A stretch of DNA of 12,208 nucleotides, from NCBI GenBank assembly GCA_003022005.1, contig PXRQ01000002.1, forward strand, positions 2,998-15,205, in the 5' to 3' direction. This DNA comes from Halobacteriales archaeon QS_5_70_15. GTDB taxonomy: Archaea; Halobacteriota; Halobacteria; Halobacteriales; Haloarculaceae. The translations under genes and the position numbers were made by a program. How positions within the stretch are numbered: position 1 is the stretch's first letter; every line of letters starts with the position of its first letter. Below, piece after piece: positions 5,916 through 12,208 of this stretch. The notes beneath the pieces are model-generated. The model saw only the letters and a program-made list of their open reading frames with translations, had not been told where the DNA came from and did no database searches.

Positions 5916-7349
5916 CTACGCCGCGGGAACGATACGGTGGAGCCCGCCGCCGCTCGAACCGGTGCCGAGCACGTAGACCTCGCCGTCGGGGTCGCGGCCG
6001 AACGAGAGGACGCGCTCGAGTTTCTCCGCGTCCGACCCGGCCACCTCGACCACGGTCGTCTCCCAGAGCCCCTCGCCGTCCGACGGCGTGGCGACGAACA
6101 GCCGCCCCCCGGCGTTCAGGTCGCCGAAGACGTACCGGCCGAACAGTCCCGGCAGCGCCGACCCGCGGTAGACGTAGCCGCCGATGACCGAGCCGCCGGT
6201 GAGCTCTCCCCCGGTGTGGGCGTACTCGACGACCGGATCGACGAGCGGCTCGCCGCCGCGGACGTCCGGCGGCGTCTCGTCGGGGCAGTCGTCCGCGCCG
6301 AAGCACTCGATCCCCTCCCGCACGTTCCACCCGTAGTTGCCGCCGTTCGTGACCAGGCTCACCTCCTCGCGGGCGAACTGTCCGACGTCGGCGACGTAGA
6401 GCTCCTTCCCGTCGAACGACATCCGCCACGGGTTCCGGAGCCCCCAGGCGAAGTGCTCGTCGAGCCCCTCGCGTCCCACGAGCGGGTTGTCCTCGGGTAT
6501 CGCGTACGCCTTCCCGTCGTCCCGTCCGTCGACGTCGATCCGCAGGACGCTCCCCAGGAGGTTCTCCGTCACGTCCTGCCCGTTGCCGCCCTCGTTCGCG
6601 TCGTACCAGTCCTCGACGTGTCCCCGACCCCGGTCGCCCCCGGACCCGCCGTCGCCGACGGCCACGTAGAGGTGTCCGTCGGGGCCGAACGCCAGGTCGC
6701 CGGCGTTGTGGTTGCCCTGCGGTTCGGGTATCTCGAGGACGGTCCGTTCCGAGTCGCGTCGCACCCGCCGGCCGTCCGCGCTCGCCTCGAACTCCGCGAG
6801 GACGAACGTGTGGCTGTAGTTACGGGGAGTGCCCGGCCGGCGCGGGGCGCTGTAGCGGACGAACAGCCGACGGTTCTCGGCGAACCCGGGGTGGAGCGCG
6901 AGGCCCAGCAGGCCCTTCTCCCCGCCGCGCTCGATCGAATCCCGGAGGTCGAGGAACGGCTCGTCGCGGGGGCCGCCCGCCTCGTGGACGTGGGCGATCC
7001 CGCCCTGTTCGATGACGTAGCGCCGGTCCGCGTCCGTGGCGAACGCCACGCCGACCGGCGCCTGCAGGCCGTCGGCGAGCGTCTCGAGGCCGACCGACGC
7101 CGGGGGCGATCCGGTCGCAACGGTACGCGTCCCCGTCTCCGTCCTCGTCTCCGTCCCCGTCCCCGCCTCCGTCGGACGGGGCGTCCCCGTTCGGGTCGGG
7201 TTCGCGGTCGACTCCGTCCGCCGGTCAGGGGTGTCCGTCCCGTCGCCGGTCCCGGGGTCCGACCCCGAGCCCGAACAGCCGGCCAGTCCGGCCGCGAACC
7301 CGGCGGCAGCGACGGACAGGAACCGCCGCCGGGTGGAGGTCCGCTCCAT
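5916..7349 (-). CDS. PQQ-type glucose/sorbosone dehydrogenase family lipoprotein
   Basis: Exported six-bladed beta-propeller of the soluble glucose/aldose sugar dehydrogenase family, expected to oxidise sugars with PQQ outside the cell. The protein has 477 residues. It starts with a Tat signal (STRRRFLS) and a LAGC lipobox ending at Cys25, then a Thr/Gly/Glu linker to about residue 85. The propeller runs to the end, with family landmarks GGEKGLLGLALHP (142-154), PQGNHNAGDLAFGPDG (210-225), AVGDGGSGG, GLRNPWR (303-309), GGNYGWNV and GGSVIGGYVYRG (385-396). Cys349 and Cys355 could form a disulfide. The ATG at 7349 is chosen over the one at 7376: it gives the normal Tat N terminus and lies about 27 nt from a TATA-like box. 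Whether this host makes PQQ cannot be told here; some relatives are annotated only by fold. Confidence 0.88.
   Translation of the reverse strand: MERTSTRRRFLSVAAAGFAAGLAGCSGSGSDPGTGDGTDTPDRRTESTANPTRTGTPRPTEAGTGTETRTETGTRTVATGSPPASVGLETLADGLQAPVGVAFATDADRRYVIEQGGIAHVHEAGGPRDEPFLDLRDSIERGGEKGLLGLALHPGFAENRRLFVRYSAPRRPGTPRNYSHTFVLAEFEASADGRRVRRDSERTVLEIPEPQGNHNAGDLAFGPDGHLYVAVGDGGSGGDRGRGHVEDWYDANEGGNGQDVTENLLGSVLRIDVDGRDDGKAYAIPEDNPLVGREGLDEHFAWGLRNPWRMSFDGKELYVADVGQFAREEVSLVTNGGNYGWNVREGIECFGADDCPDETPPDVRGGEPLVDPVVEYAHTGGELTGGSVIGGYVYRGSALPGLFGRYVFGDLNAGGRLFVATPSDGEGLWETTVVEVAGSDAEKLERVLSFGRDPDGEVYVLGTGSSGGGLHRIVPAA
7131..7172. repeat. Degenerate hexamer repeat encoding the lipoprotein linker
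   Basis: Seven consecutive 6-bp units of the type C[CT]CCG[TC] (ccccgt, ctccgt, cctcgt and so on) lie within the dehydrogenase gene. On the coding strand they give alternating Thr plus Glu/Gly/Arg/Ala (EAGTGTETRTETG). Unit changes would alter linker length without shifting the frame. Confidence 0.65.
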
Positions 7350-7374
7350 GGGAAGCGGGACGGCCCCGACACCC

Positions 7375-7380
7375 AAATAC
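7375..7380 (-). promoter_or_regulatory. TATA-like box for the dehydrogenase lipoprotein
   Basis: GTATTT on the minus strand is centred about 28 nt before the ATG at 7349, implying a leaderless transcript and supporting this start over the upstream ATG at 7376. Confidence 0.5.
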
Positions 7381-7458
7381 GTCCGCTCTCCGGCCGACGG
7401 ATCGCTGCCGGGCGAGCGGACCGGGGAGCCATGGCCCCGAGCGGGACTCCCGGACGGT

Positions 7459-7677
7459 TCAGAACGGGAGGAACCGGTCGTAGGCGTCGTCGATGAACTC
7501 GTTGATCCGGTCGCCCTCCGGACTCCCCCAGGGGTTGCGCGAGAAGTAGTACATCGAGGCGAGAACGACGCCGATGACGAGGGCGTACCGCGGCGCGACG
7601 GCGCTCACGAGGAACGTCGTCACGCCGGCGATGGCGCCCGACAGGAGGACGTCGACGACCTGGTGGACCACGCTCAT
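7459..7677 (-). CDS. Small two-helix membrane protein of unknown function
   Basis: A protein of 72 residues. Two hydrophobic segments at about residues 8-28 (DVLLSGAIAGVTTFLVSAV) and 31-46 (YALVIGVVLASMYYF) are separated by a tight APR turn. An acidic, aromatic cytosolic-type tail follows (SRNPWGSPEGDRINEFIDDAYDRFLPF). This hairpin topology with a short soluble tail is common among haloarchaeal small membrane proteins, and I recognise no named family. Third-position GC and acidity match real genes of the window, and a weak TATA-like CATACC (about 7703-7708) sits at the leaderless distance from the ATG at 7677. It lies 109 nt upstream of the dehydrogenase start on the same strand, with its stop clear of that promoter. 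Confidence 0.75.
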   Translation of the reverse strand: MSVVHQVVDVLLSGAIAGVTTFLVSAVAPRYALVIGVVLASMYYFSRNPWGSPEGDRINEFIDDAYDRFLPF

Positions 7678-7769
7678 GGCCGACGGTAACGGCGAGAGCG
7701 GTATGTGCCTCCCGGTTCCGGTCGTCCCGAACCCGGTCCGGGCAGGGCCTGGCCGCGGGGGGACGTGGA

Positions 7770-7949
7770 CTACCGGCCGCGGAACCGAGCGACGAGGACG
7801 AGCGCCCCGACGACGGCGAAGGCGGTGGCGGCGACGGCAGCGAACTCGGGACTAGAGACGGCCGTCGAGTCGAACGGCGTCGGGGTGGTCGTCGGCGTCG
7901 ACACACCGGCCTGCATCGGGACCCCTCCGGACGGCGGGACTGGGACCAC
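7770..7949 (-). CDS. Tiny single-helix protein with a PEF + hydrophobic helix + Arg tail
   Basis: A protein of 59 residues from a GTG at 7949, or 48 from the ATG at 7916. The N-terminal half is Thr/Pro-rich (QAGVSTPTTTPTPFDS). The C-terminal half reads SSPEF, then a hydrophobic segment (AAVAATAFAVVGALVLVA), then RFRGR. This order (short motif, helix, basic tail) resembles archaeosortase-type sorting signals such as PGF-CTERM and PEF-CTERM, but the protein is too short to have a separate secreted domain and has no signal peptide. It could equally be a simple tail-anchored membrane microprotein. The GTG is preferred because a TATA-like AGTTTAG lies 27-28 nt upstream. The stop is TAG at 7770-7772. 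It is transcribed away from the ACT/hom genes. Confidence 0.6.
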   Translation of the reverse strand: MVPVPPSGGVPMQAGVSTPTTTPTPFDSTAVSSPEFAAVAATAFAVVGALVLVARFRGR

Positions 7950-7973
7950 GAGTAGGTGGTCGGCGGGGGCGGG

Positions 7974-7980
7974 CTAAACT
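7974..7980 (-). promoter_or_regulatory. TATA-like box for the PEF microprotein
   Basis: AGTTTAG on the minus strand is the only A/T-rich spot upstream and lies 27-28 nt from the GTG at 7949. It is about 85 bp from the divergent ACT/hom promoter. Confidence 0.45.
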
Positions 7981-8050
7981 CCGGCGGATCACGGGGGCGG
8001 CCGCAGGCAGGACGGCGATGGTCGGGAGGTGGCGCTCGGAGCGGCCGAAG

Positions 8051-8069
8051 CCCGTGATTCTTATACGGG
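8051..8069 (+). promoter_or_regulatory. Promoter of the ACT-hom operon with TATA box inside an inverted repeat
   Basis: TTATAC (8061-8066) is a good archaeal TATA box. It is flanked and partly overlapped by CCCGT (8051-8055) and ACGGG (8065-8069), an inverted repeat with a 9-bp spacer. A repressor bound there would block TBP. Transcription should begin near 8090. Confidence 0.55.
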
Positions 8070-8089
8070 GGCGCCCGTCACACCGGGTG

Positions 8090-8128
8090 ATGGACCGACG
8101 AGACGGAACGAGCGGGGGGCGACCGTGA
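8090..8128 (+). CDS. Possible 12-codon upstream ORF (leader peptide)
   Basis: ATG at 8090 falls at the predicted transcription start, about 26 nt after the TATA box, and opens a reading frame MDRRDGTSGGRP. Its TGA (8126-8128) overlaps the GTG start (8125-8127) of the ACT-domain gene as GTGA. The arrangement would let ribosomes that load on the leaderless ATG reinitiate at the ACT gene. The peptide has only one threonine and no obvious run of control codons, so classical attenuation is not indicated. It may be chance. Confidence 0.3.
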   Translation: MDRRDGTSGGRP

Positions 8129-8649
8129 GCGACGAGGTACACGCGTACACGGTTCGCCTCGAACTGGTCGACGAGCCGGGGGAACTGCTCCGGGCTCTCG
8201 AACCGATCGCGGACAACGGCGGGAACCTCCTGTCGATCTTCCACGAGCGCGGGAACGTCACCCCGCGCGGACAGATCCCGGTCGAGGTCGACCTGGAGGC
8301 GACGCCGACGCGGTTCGAGACGATCGTTGACGCGCTTCGGGACGCCGGTGTGAACGTCATCCGGGCGGGCGCGGACCGTTACGGCGAGGAGATCAGCGTG
8401 GTGCTGGTCGGCCACCTGGTCGACACCGACCTCTCGGACACCCTCTCGCGGGTGGAGGACTGCGGCGGCGTCTCGGTGTCGGACGTCTCGCTGACCGCCC
8501 CGGAGGGCACCGAGGAGGAGTCCGCGGCGCGGCTCCGGCTGGTCGCCTCGGCCGACAGCCGGGGACGGGCCCTCGAGACGATCCGGGAACTGGCCGCCGA
8601 GAAGGACCTGCGGGTCATCGAGCCGCTGGCCGATGGGGGTGAGCCCTGA
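8125..8649 (+). CDS. Tandem ACT-domain protein, probable regulator of homoserine dehydrogenase
   Basis: Cytosolic regulatory protein of 174 residues. The first ACT domain (~8-80) has the typical opening VRLELVDEPGELLRALEPIADNGG followed by NLLSIFHERG. A second ACT-like unit covers ~90-168 (ISVVLVGHLVDTDLSDTL to EKDLRVIEPLA). ACT domains bind amino acids and dimerise. The gene overlaps homoserine dehydrogenase by TGATG, and that enzyme lacks the C-terminal ACT domain found in many bacterial versions, so this protein most likely supplies threonine or other amino-acid feedback as a separate subunit. That role is inferred from context. The GTG at 8125 is chosen because MSDEVHAYTV is the natural domain start; the longer same-frame start at 8029 would put the promoter inside the gene. 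Confidence 0.88.
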   Translation: MSDEVHAYTVRLELVDEPGELLRALEPIADNGGNLLSIFHERGNVTPRGQIPVEVDLEATPTRFETIVDALRDAGVNVIRAGADRYGEEISVVLVGHLVDTDLSDTLSRVEDCGGVSVSDVSLTAPEGTEEESAARLRLVASADSRGRALETIRELAAEKDLRVIEPLADGGEP

Positions 8650-9599
8650 TGCGCCTGGCGGTGTTGGGCGCGGGCGCGGTGGGCGAGAGCGTCGCCGAAC
8701 TCGCCGGCGACTACGGCCACTCGGTGACGGCCTTTGCCGACTCCTCCGGGTCGGTCGTCGATGCTGACGGCGTCGACGTCGACGCGGCGCTCGACCGGAA
8801 GGCCGAGACGGGCAGCGTCGGGAGCCGGAGCACGGAAGCGGCGCTCGAGGCCGACTACGACGCCCTCGTCGAGGCGACGCCGACGACGCTCGACGACGCC
8901 GAACCCGGCTTCTCGCACGTCCGCCGGGCGCTCTCGCGGGACCGCCACGTCGTCCTCGCGAACAAGGGTCCGGTCGCCGAGCGGTTCGAGGAGGTGCGCG
9001 ACATAGAGCGGAGGTCGGCGGGGAGCGTCCGGTTCGAGGCGACCGTCGGGGGAGCCATCCCGGCGCTCGCCACCATCGAGGACATCGGTCCCGAGCGGGT
9101 CACCGCGGTCCGTGGCATCCTCAACGGGACGGCGAACTTCATCCTCACGCGGATGGCCGCGGAGGGGCTCGGCTACGAGCACGTCCTCGCGGAGGCACAG
9201 GACCTCGGCGTGGCCGAGGCCGACCCCTCCTTCGACGTGGAGGGGACCGACGCCGCGCTGAAGTGCGTCATCCTCGCCAACGTGCTCTCGGACGGCGGGT
9301 TCTCGCTCGCGGACGCCGAGGTCGAGGGGATCGAGGAGATCCCGGGGTCGGCGCTGGACCTCGCCGCCGAGGACGGCCGGACGGTCCGGTTGGTCGGCGA
9401 GGTCGACGCCGACGGCGTCCGGGTCGGGCCGCGGCTGGTCCCCGAACACGGCACGCTGGCCGTGACGGGGACGGTGAACATCGTCCAGCTGGAGACCGAA
9501 CACGCCGGCCGCCTGAACGTCTCCGGGCGCGGGGCCGGCGGGCCGGAGACGGCGAGCGCGGTGCTCTCGGACGTGGGGCGGCTCCCCCGACTCGAGTAG
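8649..9599 (+). CDS. hom: Homoserine dehydrogenase (short form, no ACT domain)
   Basis: NAD(P)-dependent reduction of aspartate semialdehyde to homoserine, the branch point to threonine and methionine. The protein has 316 residues. The Rossmann motif is GAGAVG (7-12), and the cofactor/substrate region holds VVLANKGPVA with Lys106. The catalytic domain has GILNGTANFILT (156-167), EADPSFDVEGTDAALK (190-205) and a closing GRGAGGPETASAVLSDV. By family alignment Asp201 and Lys205 are the catalytic pair (same i, i+4 spacing as yeast Asp219/Lys223), with Glu190 as substrate ligand. The ATG at 8649 shares its A with the stop of the ACT gene, implying translational coupling. Many bacterial enzymes carry a C-terminal ACT domain and are about 430 residues; here it is encoded separately just upstream. 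Confidence 0.95.
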   Translation: MRLAVLGAGAVGESVAELAGDYGHSVTAFADSSGSVVDADGVDVDAALDRKAETGSVGSRSTEAALEADYDALVEATPTTLDDAEPGFSHVRRALSRDRHVVLANKGPVAERFEEVRDIERRSAGSVRFEATVGGAIPALATIEDIGPERVTAVRGILNGTANFILTRMAAEGLGYEHVLAEAQDLGVAEADPSFDVEGTDAALKCVILANVLSDGGFSLADAEVEGIEEIPGSALDLAAEDGRTVRLVGEVDADGVRVGPRLVPEHGTLAVTGTVNIVQLETEHAGRLNVSGRGAGGPETASAVLSDVGRLPRLE

Positions 9600-9670
9600 G
9601 CCGAGCGACGGTCGGCGGTGACACGGGCCGCTCCCGCGACCCCCGCGACTTGCAACTGCTCGCCGAGCCC

Positions 9671-9676
9671 CTAAGC
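9671..9676 (+). promoter_or_regulatory. Weak TATA-like box for the YihY-family gene
   Basis: CTAAGC lies 25-30 nt before the GTG at 9701. It is a poor TATA match but the only A/T-containing stretch in the gap after hom, and it fits a leaderless start. Confidence 0.3.
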
Positions 9677-9700
9677 GACCCCCGGCCCCTCGTTCCCGCA

Positions 9701-10885
9701 GTGAGCGATCTCTCAGCCGAACTCCGGACGATCCGCGACAGCCCGAAGCGGATGGTGACGTCCGTCGTCGAGCAGGTCCGCGAGGACGACGTCCCGTTCA
9801 TGGCCGCGAGCCTCGCCTACCAGGCGTTCGCGTCCCTGATCCCGCTGCTCGTTCTCCTGTTCATCGCCGTGACGATCGTGGGCGACGAGCAGCTCGCCCA
9901 GCGAGTGGTCGAACTCACCGAGGGGGTTCTCCCGAACGCCGCCCAGGACCTGGTGAGCAACGCGATCACCAGGGAGAACGGCGTGGGGGGTGCCAGCGCC
10001 TCCATCGTCGGACTCGTCACGCTGCTCTGGGGATCGCTGAAGGTCTTCCGCGGGCTCGACAAGGCGTTCTCGGAGATCTACGAGACCGCCGCGGCGAACT
10101 CCTTCGTCGACCAGATACGCGACGGGCTGATCGTCCTCGCCGCGGTCGGCGTCGGCATCGTCGGGATGATCGGCGCGATGGTCGTGTTCGGGGCGTACGG
10201 TGGGCCCCTCTCGCGGGTGATCAGTCTCGTCGTGCTGGTCACGGGGCTCACGGTCGTCTTCCTCCCGATGTACCGGTACTTCCCCGACGCGGACCTCGAC
10301 TGGGTCGACGCCGTCCCGGGGGCGGTGTTCGCCGCCGTCTCGTGGATGGCCCTCCAGTTCCTCTTCCAGCTCTACATCCAGTTCTCGAGCCGGGGGGACT
10401 CCTCGGGGATCATCGGGGCGGTGCTCCTGCTGTTGCTCTGGCTCTACGCCAGCGGGCTGGTGCTCCTGCTCGCCGCCGTCGTCAACGCCGTCCTGCTCGG
10501 CGAGGGGGAGCCCGCCCCGCGGACCGGAAGCGAGAGCCGGAGCGAGGGAGGGGTGGATGAACTGCACGACGCGAACGACGTGATCCTCGACCGGCTCCAC
10601 CGCGAGCGCGCCCGCCGACAGACCCTCGAACACGAACGCGAACGGCTCGTCCGGGAACTCGAACGGGCCGAGTCGAACACCGAAGCTGACCTGTCGGCAC
10701 TCCGTCGGCGGAACCGGGCGCTCAGACGGTGGCTCGCCTGGAAGGAGCGACCGCTCCCGGCCCGGCTGGTCGGCCGACTGCTCGGGGCCGCCCCGCCGAA
10801 GCCGAGCCCGGGGTCGACCGGCTCCGGGATCGATCCGGGTCCCGCGCGTTCGAGTGAGGAGGAGTCGGTCCCGAGCACCGACTGA
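9701..10885 (+). CDS. YihY/BrkB family inner membrane protein with a coiled-coil C-terminal extension
   Basis: Polytopic membrane protein of 394 residues. The YihY/BrkB (once 'ribonuclease BN') core covers ~15-268, with an amphipathic start, the signature DDVPFMAASLAYQAFASLIPLL (29-50) and about six hydrophobic helices near 40-60, 98-115, 141-165, 171-190, 203-225 and 236-265. SRGDSSGIIGAVLLLLLWLYASG before the last helix is a second family hallmark. Residues ~286-346 form a highly charged Arg/Glu helix (HRERARRQTLEHERERLVRELERAE), probably a coiled coil, then a basic patch and a Pro/Gly/Ser tail to SVPSTD. The biochemical role of the family is not settled. The GTG at 9701 (VSDLSAEL) is chosen because upstream same-frame sequence overlaps hom and is Arg-rich. 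The gene starts 101 nt after hom. Confidence 0.88.
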   Translation: MSDLSAELRTIRDSPKRMVTSVVEQVREDDVPFMAASLAYQAFASLIPLLVLLFIAVTIVGDEQLAQRVVELTEGVLPNAAQDLVSNAITRENGVGGASASIVGLVTLLWGSLKVFRGLDKAFSEIYETAAANSFVDQIRDGLIVLAAVGVGIVGMIGAMVVFGAYGGPLSRVISLVVLVTGLTVVFLPMYRYFPDADLDWVDAVPGAVFAAVSWMALQFLFQLYIQFSSRGDSSGIIGAVLLLLLWLYASGLVLLLAAVVNAVLLGEGEPAPRTGSESRSEGGVDELHDANDVILDRLHRERARRQTLEHERERLVRELERAESNTEADLSALRRRNRALRRWLAWKERPLPARLVGRLLGAAPPKPSPGSTGSGIDPGPARSSEEESVPSTD

Positions 10886-10902
10886 CCCCGCGTTTCGAGC
10901 GA

Positions 10903-10917
10903 CCGACGCTCCGTCGG
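10903..10917 (+). terminator. Hairpin after the YihY-family gene
   Basis: CCGACG and CGTCGG pair around a CTC loop, 17 nt past the stop at 10885. There is no T-tract, so this is only a candidate terminator ahead of the EF-1alpha promoter. Confidence 0.25.
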
Positions 10918-10990
10918 CGTCCGGGCCGGGCGTGCTGTGTCGACGCGTGACAGCGCGCCGTCGTCACTCGGTTCCACGGGGCCGCCGTAT

Positions 10991-11005
10991 CGAAATCGTT
11001 TTACG
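10991..11005 (+). promoter_or_regulatory. Strong BRE/TATA promoter of the EF-1alpha gene
   Basis: CGAAATCG followed by TTTTACG is the typical haloarchaeal BRE-TATA pair. It lies about 54 nt before the ATG at 11056, predicting a leader of about 27 nt. The leader holds a GCGCG-TTC-CGCGC mini-hairpin (11032-11044) and GTGAG shortly before the start. Confidence 0.7.
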
Positions 11006-11055
11006 GAAATCGGGCCATACTCTCCGGTACAGCGCGTTCCGCGCGTGAGACACCA

Positions 11056-12208
11056 ATGGCTGACAAACCACACCAGAACCTGGCCATCATCGGTCACGTC
11101 GACCACGGCAAGAGCACGCTCGTCGGCCGACTCCTCTTCGAGACGGGGTCGGTACCCGAGCACGTCATCGAACAGTACCGCGAGGAGGCCGAGGAGAAGG
11201 GCAAGGGCGGCTTCGAGTTCGCCTACGTCATGGACAACCTCGCCGAGGAGCGCGAGCGCGGAGTCACCATCGACATCGCCCACCAGGAGTTCGACACCGA
11301 CGAGTACTACTTCACCATCGTCGACTGTCCGGGCCACCGCGACTTCGTGAAGAACATGATCACGGGCGCGAGCCAGGCCGACAACGCCGTGCTCGTCGTC
11401 GCCGCCGACGACGGCGTCCAGCCCCAGACCCAGGAACACGTCTTCCTGGCGCGCACCCTGGGCATCGGCGAGATGATCGTCGCCATCAACAAAATGGACC
11501 TCGTCGACTACGAGCAAGGCCGCTACCAGGAAGTCGTCGACGAAGTCGAGGACCTCCTCAAGCAGGTTCGGTTCAGCGTCGAGGACGCGAAGTTCATCCC
11601 CGTCTCGGCGTTCGAGGGCGACAACGTCGCCACCCGCTCGGACCAGACCGACTGGTACGACGGCCAGTTCCTGCTGGAAGCGCTGAACGACCTGCCGGAG
11701 CCGCCGACGGACGCGCCGCTTCGCCTGCCGATCCAGGACGTCTACACGATTTCTGGTATCGGGACCGTCCCCGTCGGCCGCGTCGAGACCGGGACTCTCA
11801 ACACCGGCGACAACGTGAGCTTCCAGCCCAGCGACGTGGGCGGGGAGGTCAAGACAATCGAGATGCACCACGAGGAAGTGCCACGCGCCGAACCCGGCGA
11901 CAACGTCGGGTTCAACGTCCGCGGCATCGGCAAGGACGACATCCGCCGCGGTGACATCTGTGGGCCCGCCGAGGAACCGCCCACCGTCGCCGAGACGTTC
12001 CAGGCCCGCATCGTCGTGATGCAGCACCCGAGCGTGATCACCGCCGGCTACACCCCGGTGTTTCACGCACACACGGCACAGGTCGCCTGTACGATCGAGT
12101 CCATCGACGCCAAGATCGACCCCTCGACCGGCGAAGTCGCCGAGGAGGAGCCGGATTTCATCCAGTCCGGCGACGCCGCGAAGGTGACAGTCCGGCCCCA
12201 GAAGCCGC
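11056..12208 (+). CDS. tuf: Translation elongation factor EF-1alpha (archaeal EF-Tu), 3' end outside the window
   Basis: GTPase that delivers aminoacyl-tRNA to the ribosomal A site. The window contains 384 codons of about 421 usual in haloarchaea, so only the last part of domain 3 is missing. GTPase motifs: G1 GHVDHGKS (13-20), G2 around Thr71 in [10 protein letters not shown]3 DCPGH (90-94), G4 NKMD (145-148), G5 SAF (184-186). Domain 2 begins at [21 protein letters not shown], and domain 3 contains [24 protein letters not shown]. The ATG at 11056 gives [19 protein letters not shown], the standard archaeal N terminus. It is transcribed from its own promoter. In haloarchaea this gene is normally followed by rpsJ (S10), which would lie just past the right edge. 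Confidence 0.97.
   Translation, partial: MADKPHQNLAIIGHVDHGKSTLVGRLLFETGSVPEHVIEQYREEAEEKGKGGFEFAYVMDNLAEERERGVTIDIAHQEFDTDEYYFTIVDCPGHRDFVKNMITGASQADNAVLVVAADDGVQPQTQEHVFLARTLGIGEMIVAINKMDLVDYEQGRYQEVVDEVEDLLKQVRFSVEDAKFIPVSAFEGDNVATRSDQTDWYDGQFLLEALNDLPEPPTDAPLRLPIQDVYTISGIGTVPVGRVETGTLNTGDNVSFQPSDVGGEVKTIEMHHEEVPRAEPGDNVGFNVRGIGKDDIRRGDICGPAEEPPTVAETFQARIVVMQHPSVITAGYTPVFHAHTAQVACTIESIDAKIDPSTGEVAEEEPDFIQSGDAAKVTVRPQKP

Noticed and set aside
5937..7496. 519-codon plus-strand ORF opposite the sugar dehydrogenase
   Set aside because: It mirrors the dehydrogenase gene, which has clear family motifs. The antisense product is Arg/Val/Pro-rich and ends in low complexity.
8379..9503. 374-codon minus-strand ORF opposite the ACT and hom genes
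   Set aside because: Shadow of hom and the ACT gene, both with catalytic or domain motifs in the plus frames.
10444..12072. 542-codon minus-strand ORF across the YihY gene and EF-1alpha
   Set aside because: Antisense of two conserved plus-strand genes; long open frames opposite GC-rich coding sequence are expected by composition.

Overview
This window comes from a haloarchaeon (class Halobacteria). The evidence is very high GC in third codon positions, strongly acidic proteins, archaeal TATA/BRE promoters about 25-30 nt from start codons (many messages look leaderless), Tat-type lipoproteins with an RR motif plus LAGC lipobox, a halophilic CspA, and an archaeal EF-1alpha. The sequence alone does not support a species call.

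Layout. At the left edge (1-802, +) lie the 3' end of a phosphatidylserine/archaetidylserine decarboxylase gene and a one-cysteine Bcp-type peroxiredoxin. Next is an 83-bp palindromic element (A), then an acyl-CoA dehydrogenase gene (1015-2137, +) that carries an N-terminal frameshift and apparent internal deletion. A second copy of the palindromic element (B, 2267-2349) lies in the convergent gap before a small multi-CxxC zinc-ribbon protein (2471-2740, -). A 16-bp tandem repeat array precedes cspA (3074-3280, +).

The middle (3414-7949) is on the minus strand. It holds a large Tat lipoprotein with an HWHDWE motif (NPP1/Vps62-like), frameshifted near its 3' end; a PQQ-type glucose/sorbosone dehydrogenase lipoprotein; a two-helix membrane protein; and a tiny single-helix protein with a PEF plus hydrophobic helix plus Arg tail end, missed by simple ORF calling.

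The right third (8090-12208, +) is the conserved housekeeping part. A tandem-ACT regulatory protein gene overlaps homoserine dehydrogenase (TGATG), so amino-acid sensing and the threonine/methionine branch-point enzyme are encoded together. A possible 12-codon leaderless upstream ORF overlaps the ACT start. A YihY/BrkB-family membrane protein with a long charged coiled-coil tail follows. The window ends inside the EF-1alpha gene (384 codons present), which has a textbook strong haloarchaeal promoter.

The most unusual signals are the paired palindromic elements, whose stems differ by compensatory changes; the three 16-bp-phased GTCGTGGTACC boxes upstream of cspA; the uORF/ACT overlap under a promoter whose TATA box sits inside an inverted repeat; and three separate coding disruptions (acyl-CoA dehydrogenase, lipoprotein indel, coding-like tail beyond the lipoprotein stop), which could be real decay or assembly error. 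I see no CRISPR array, rRNA, tRNA, transposase or integrase.
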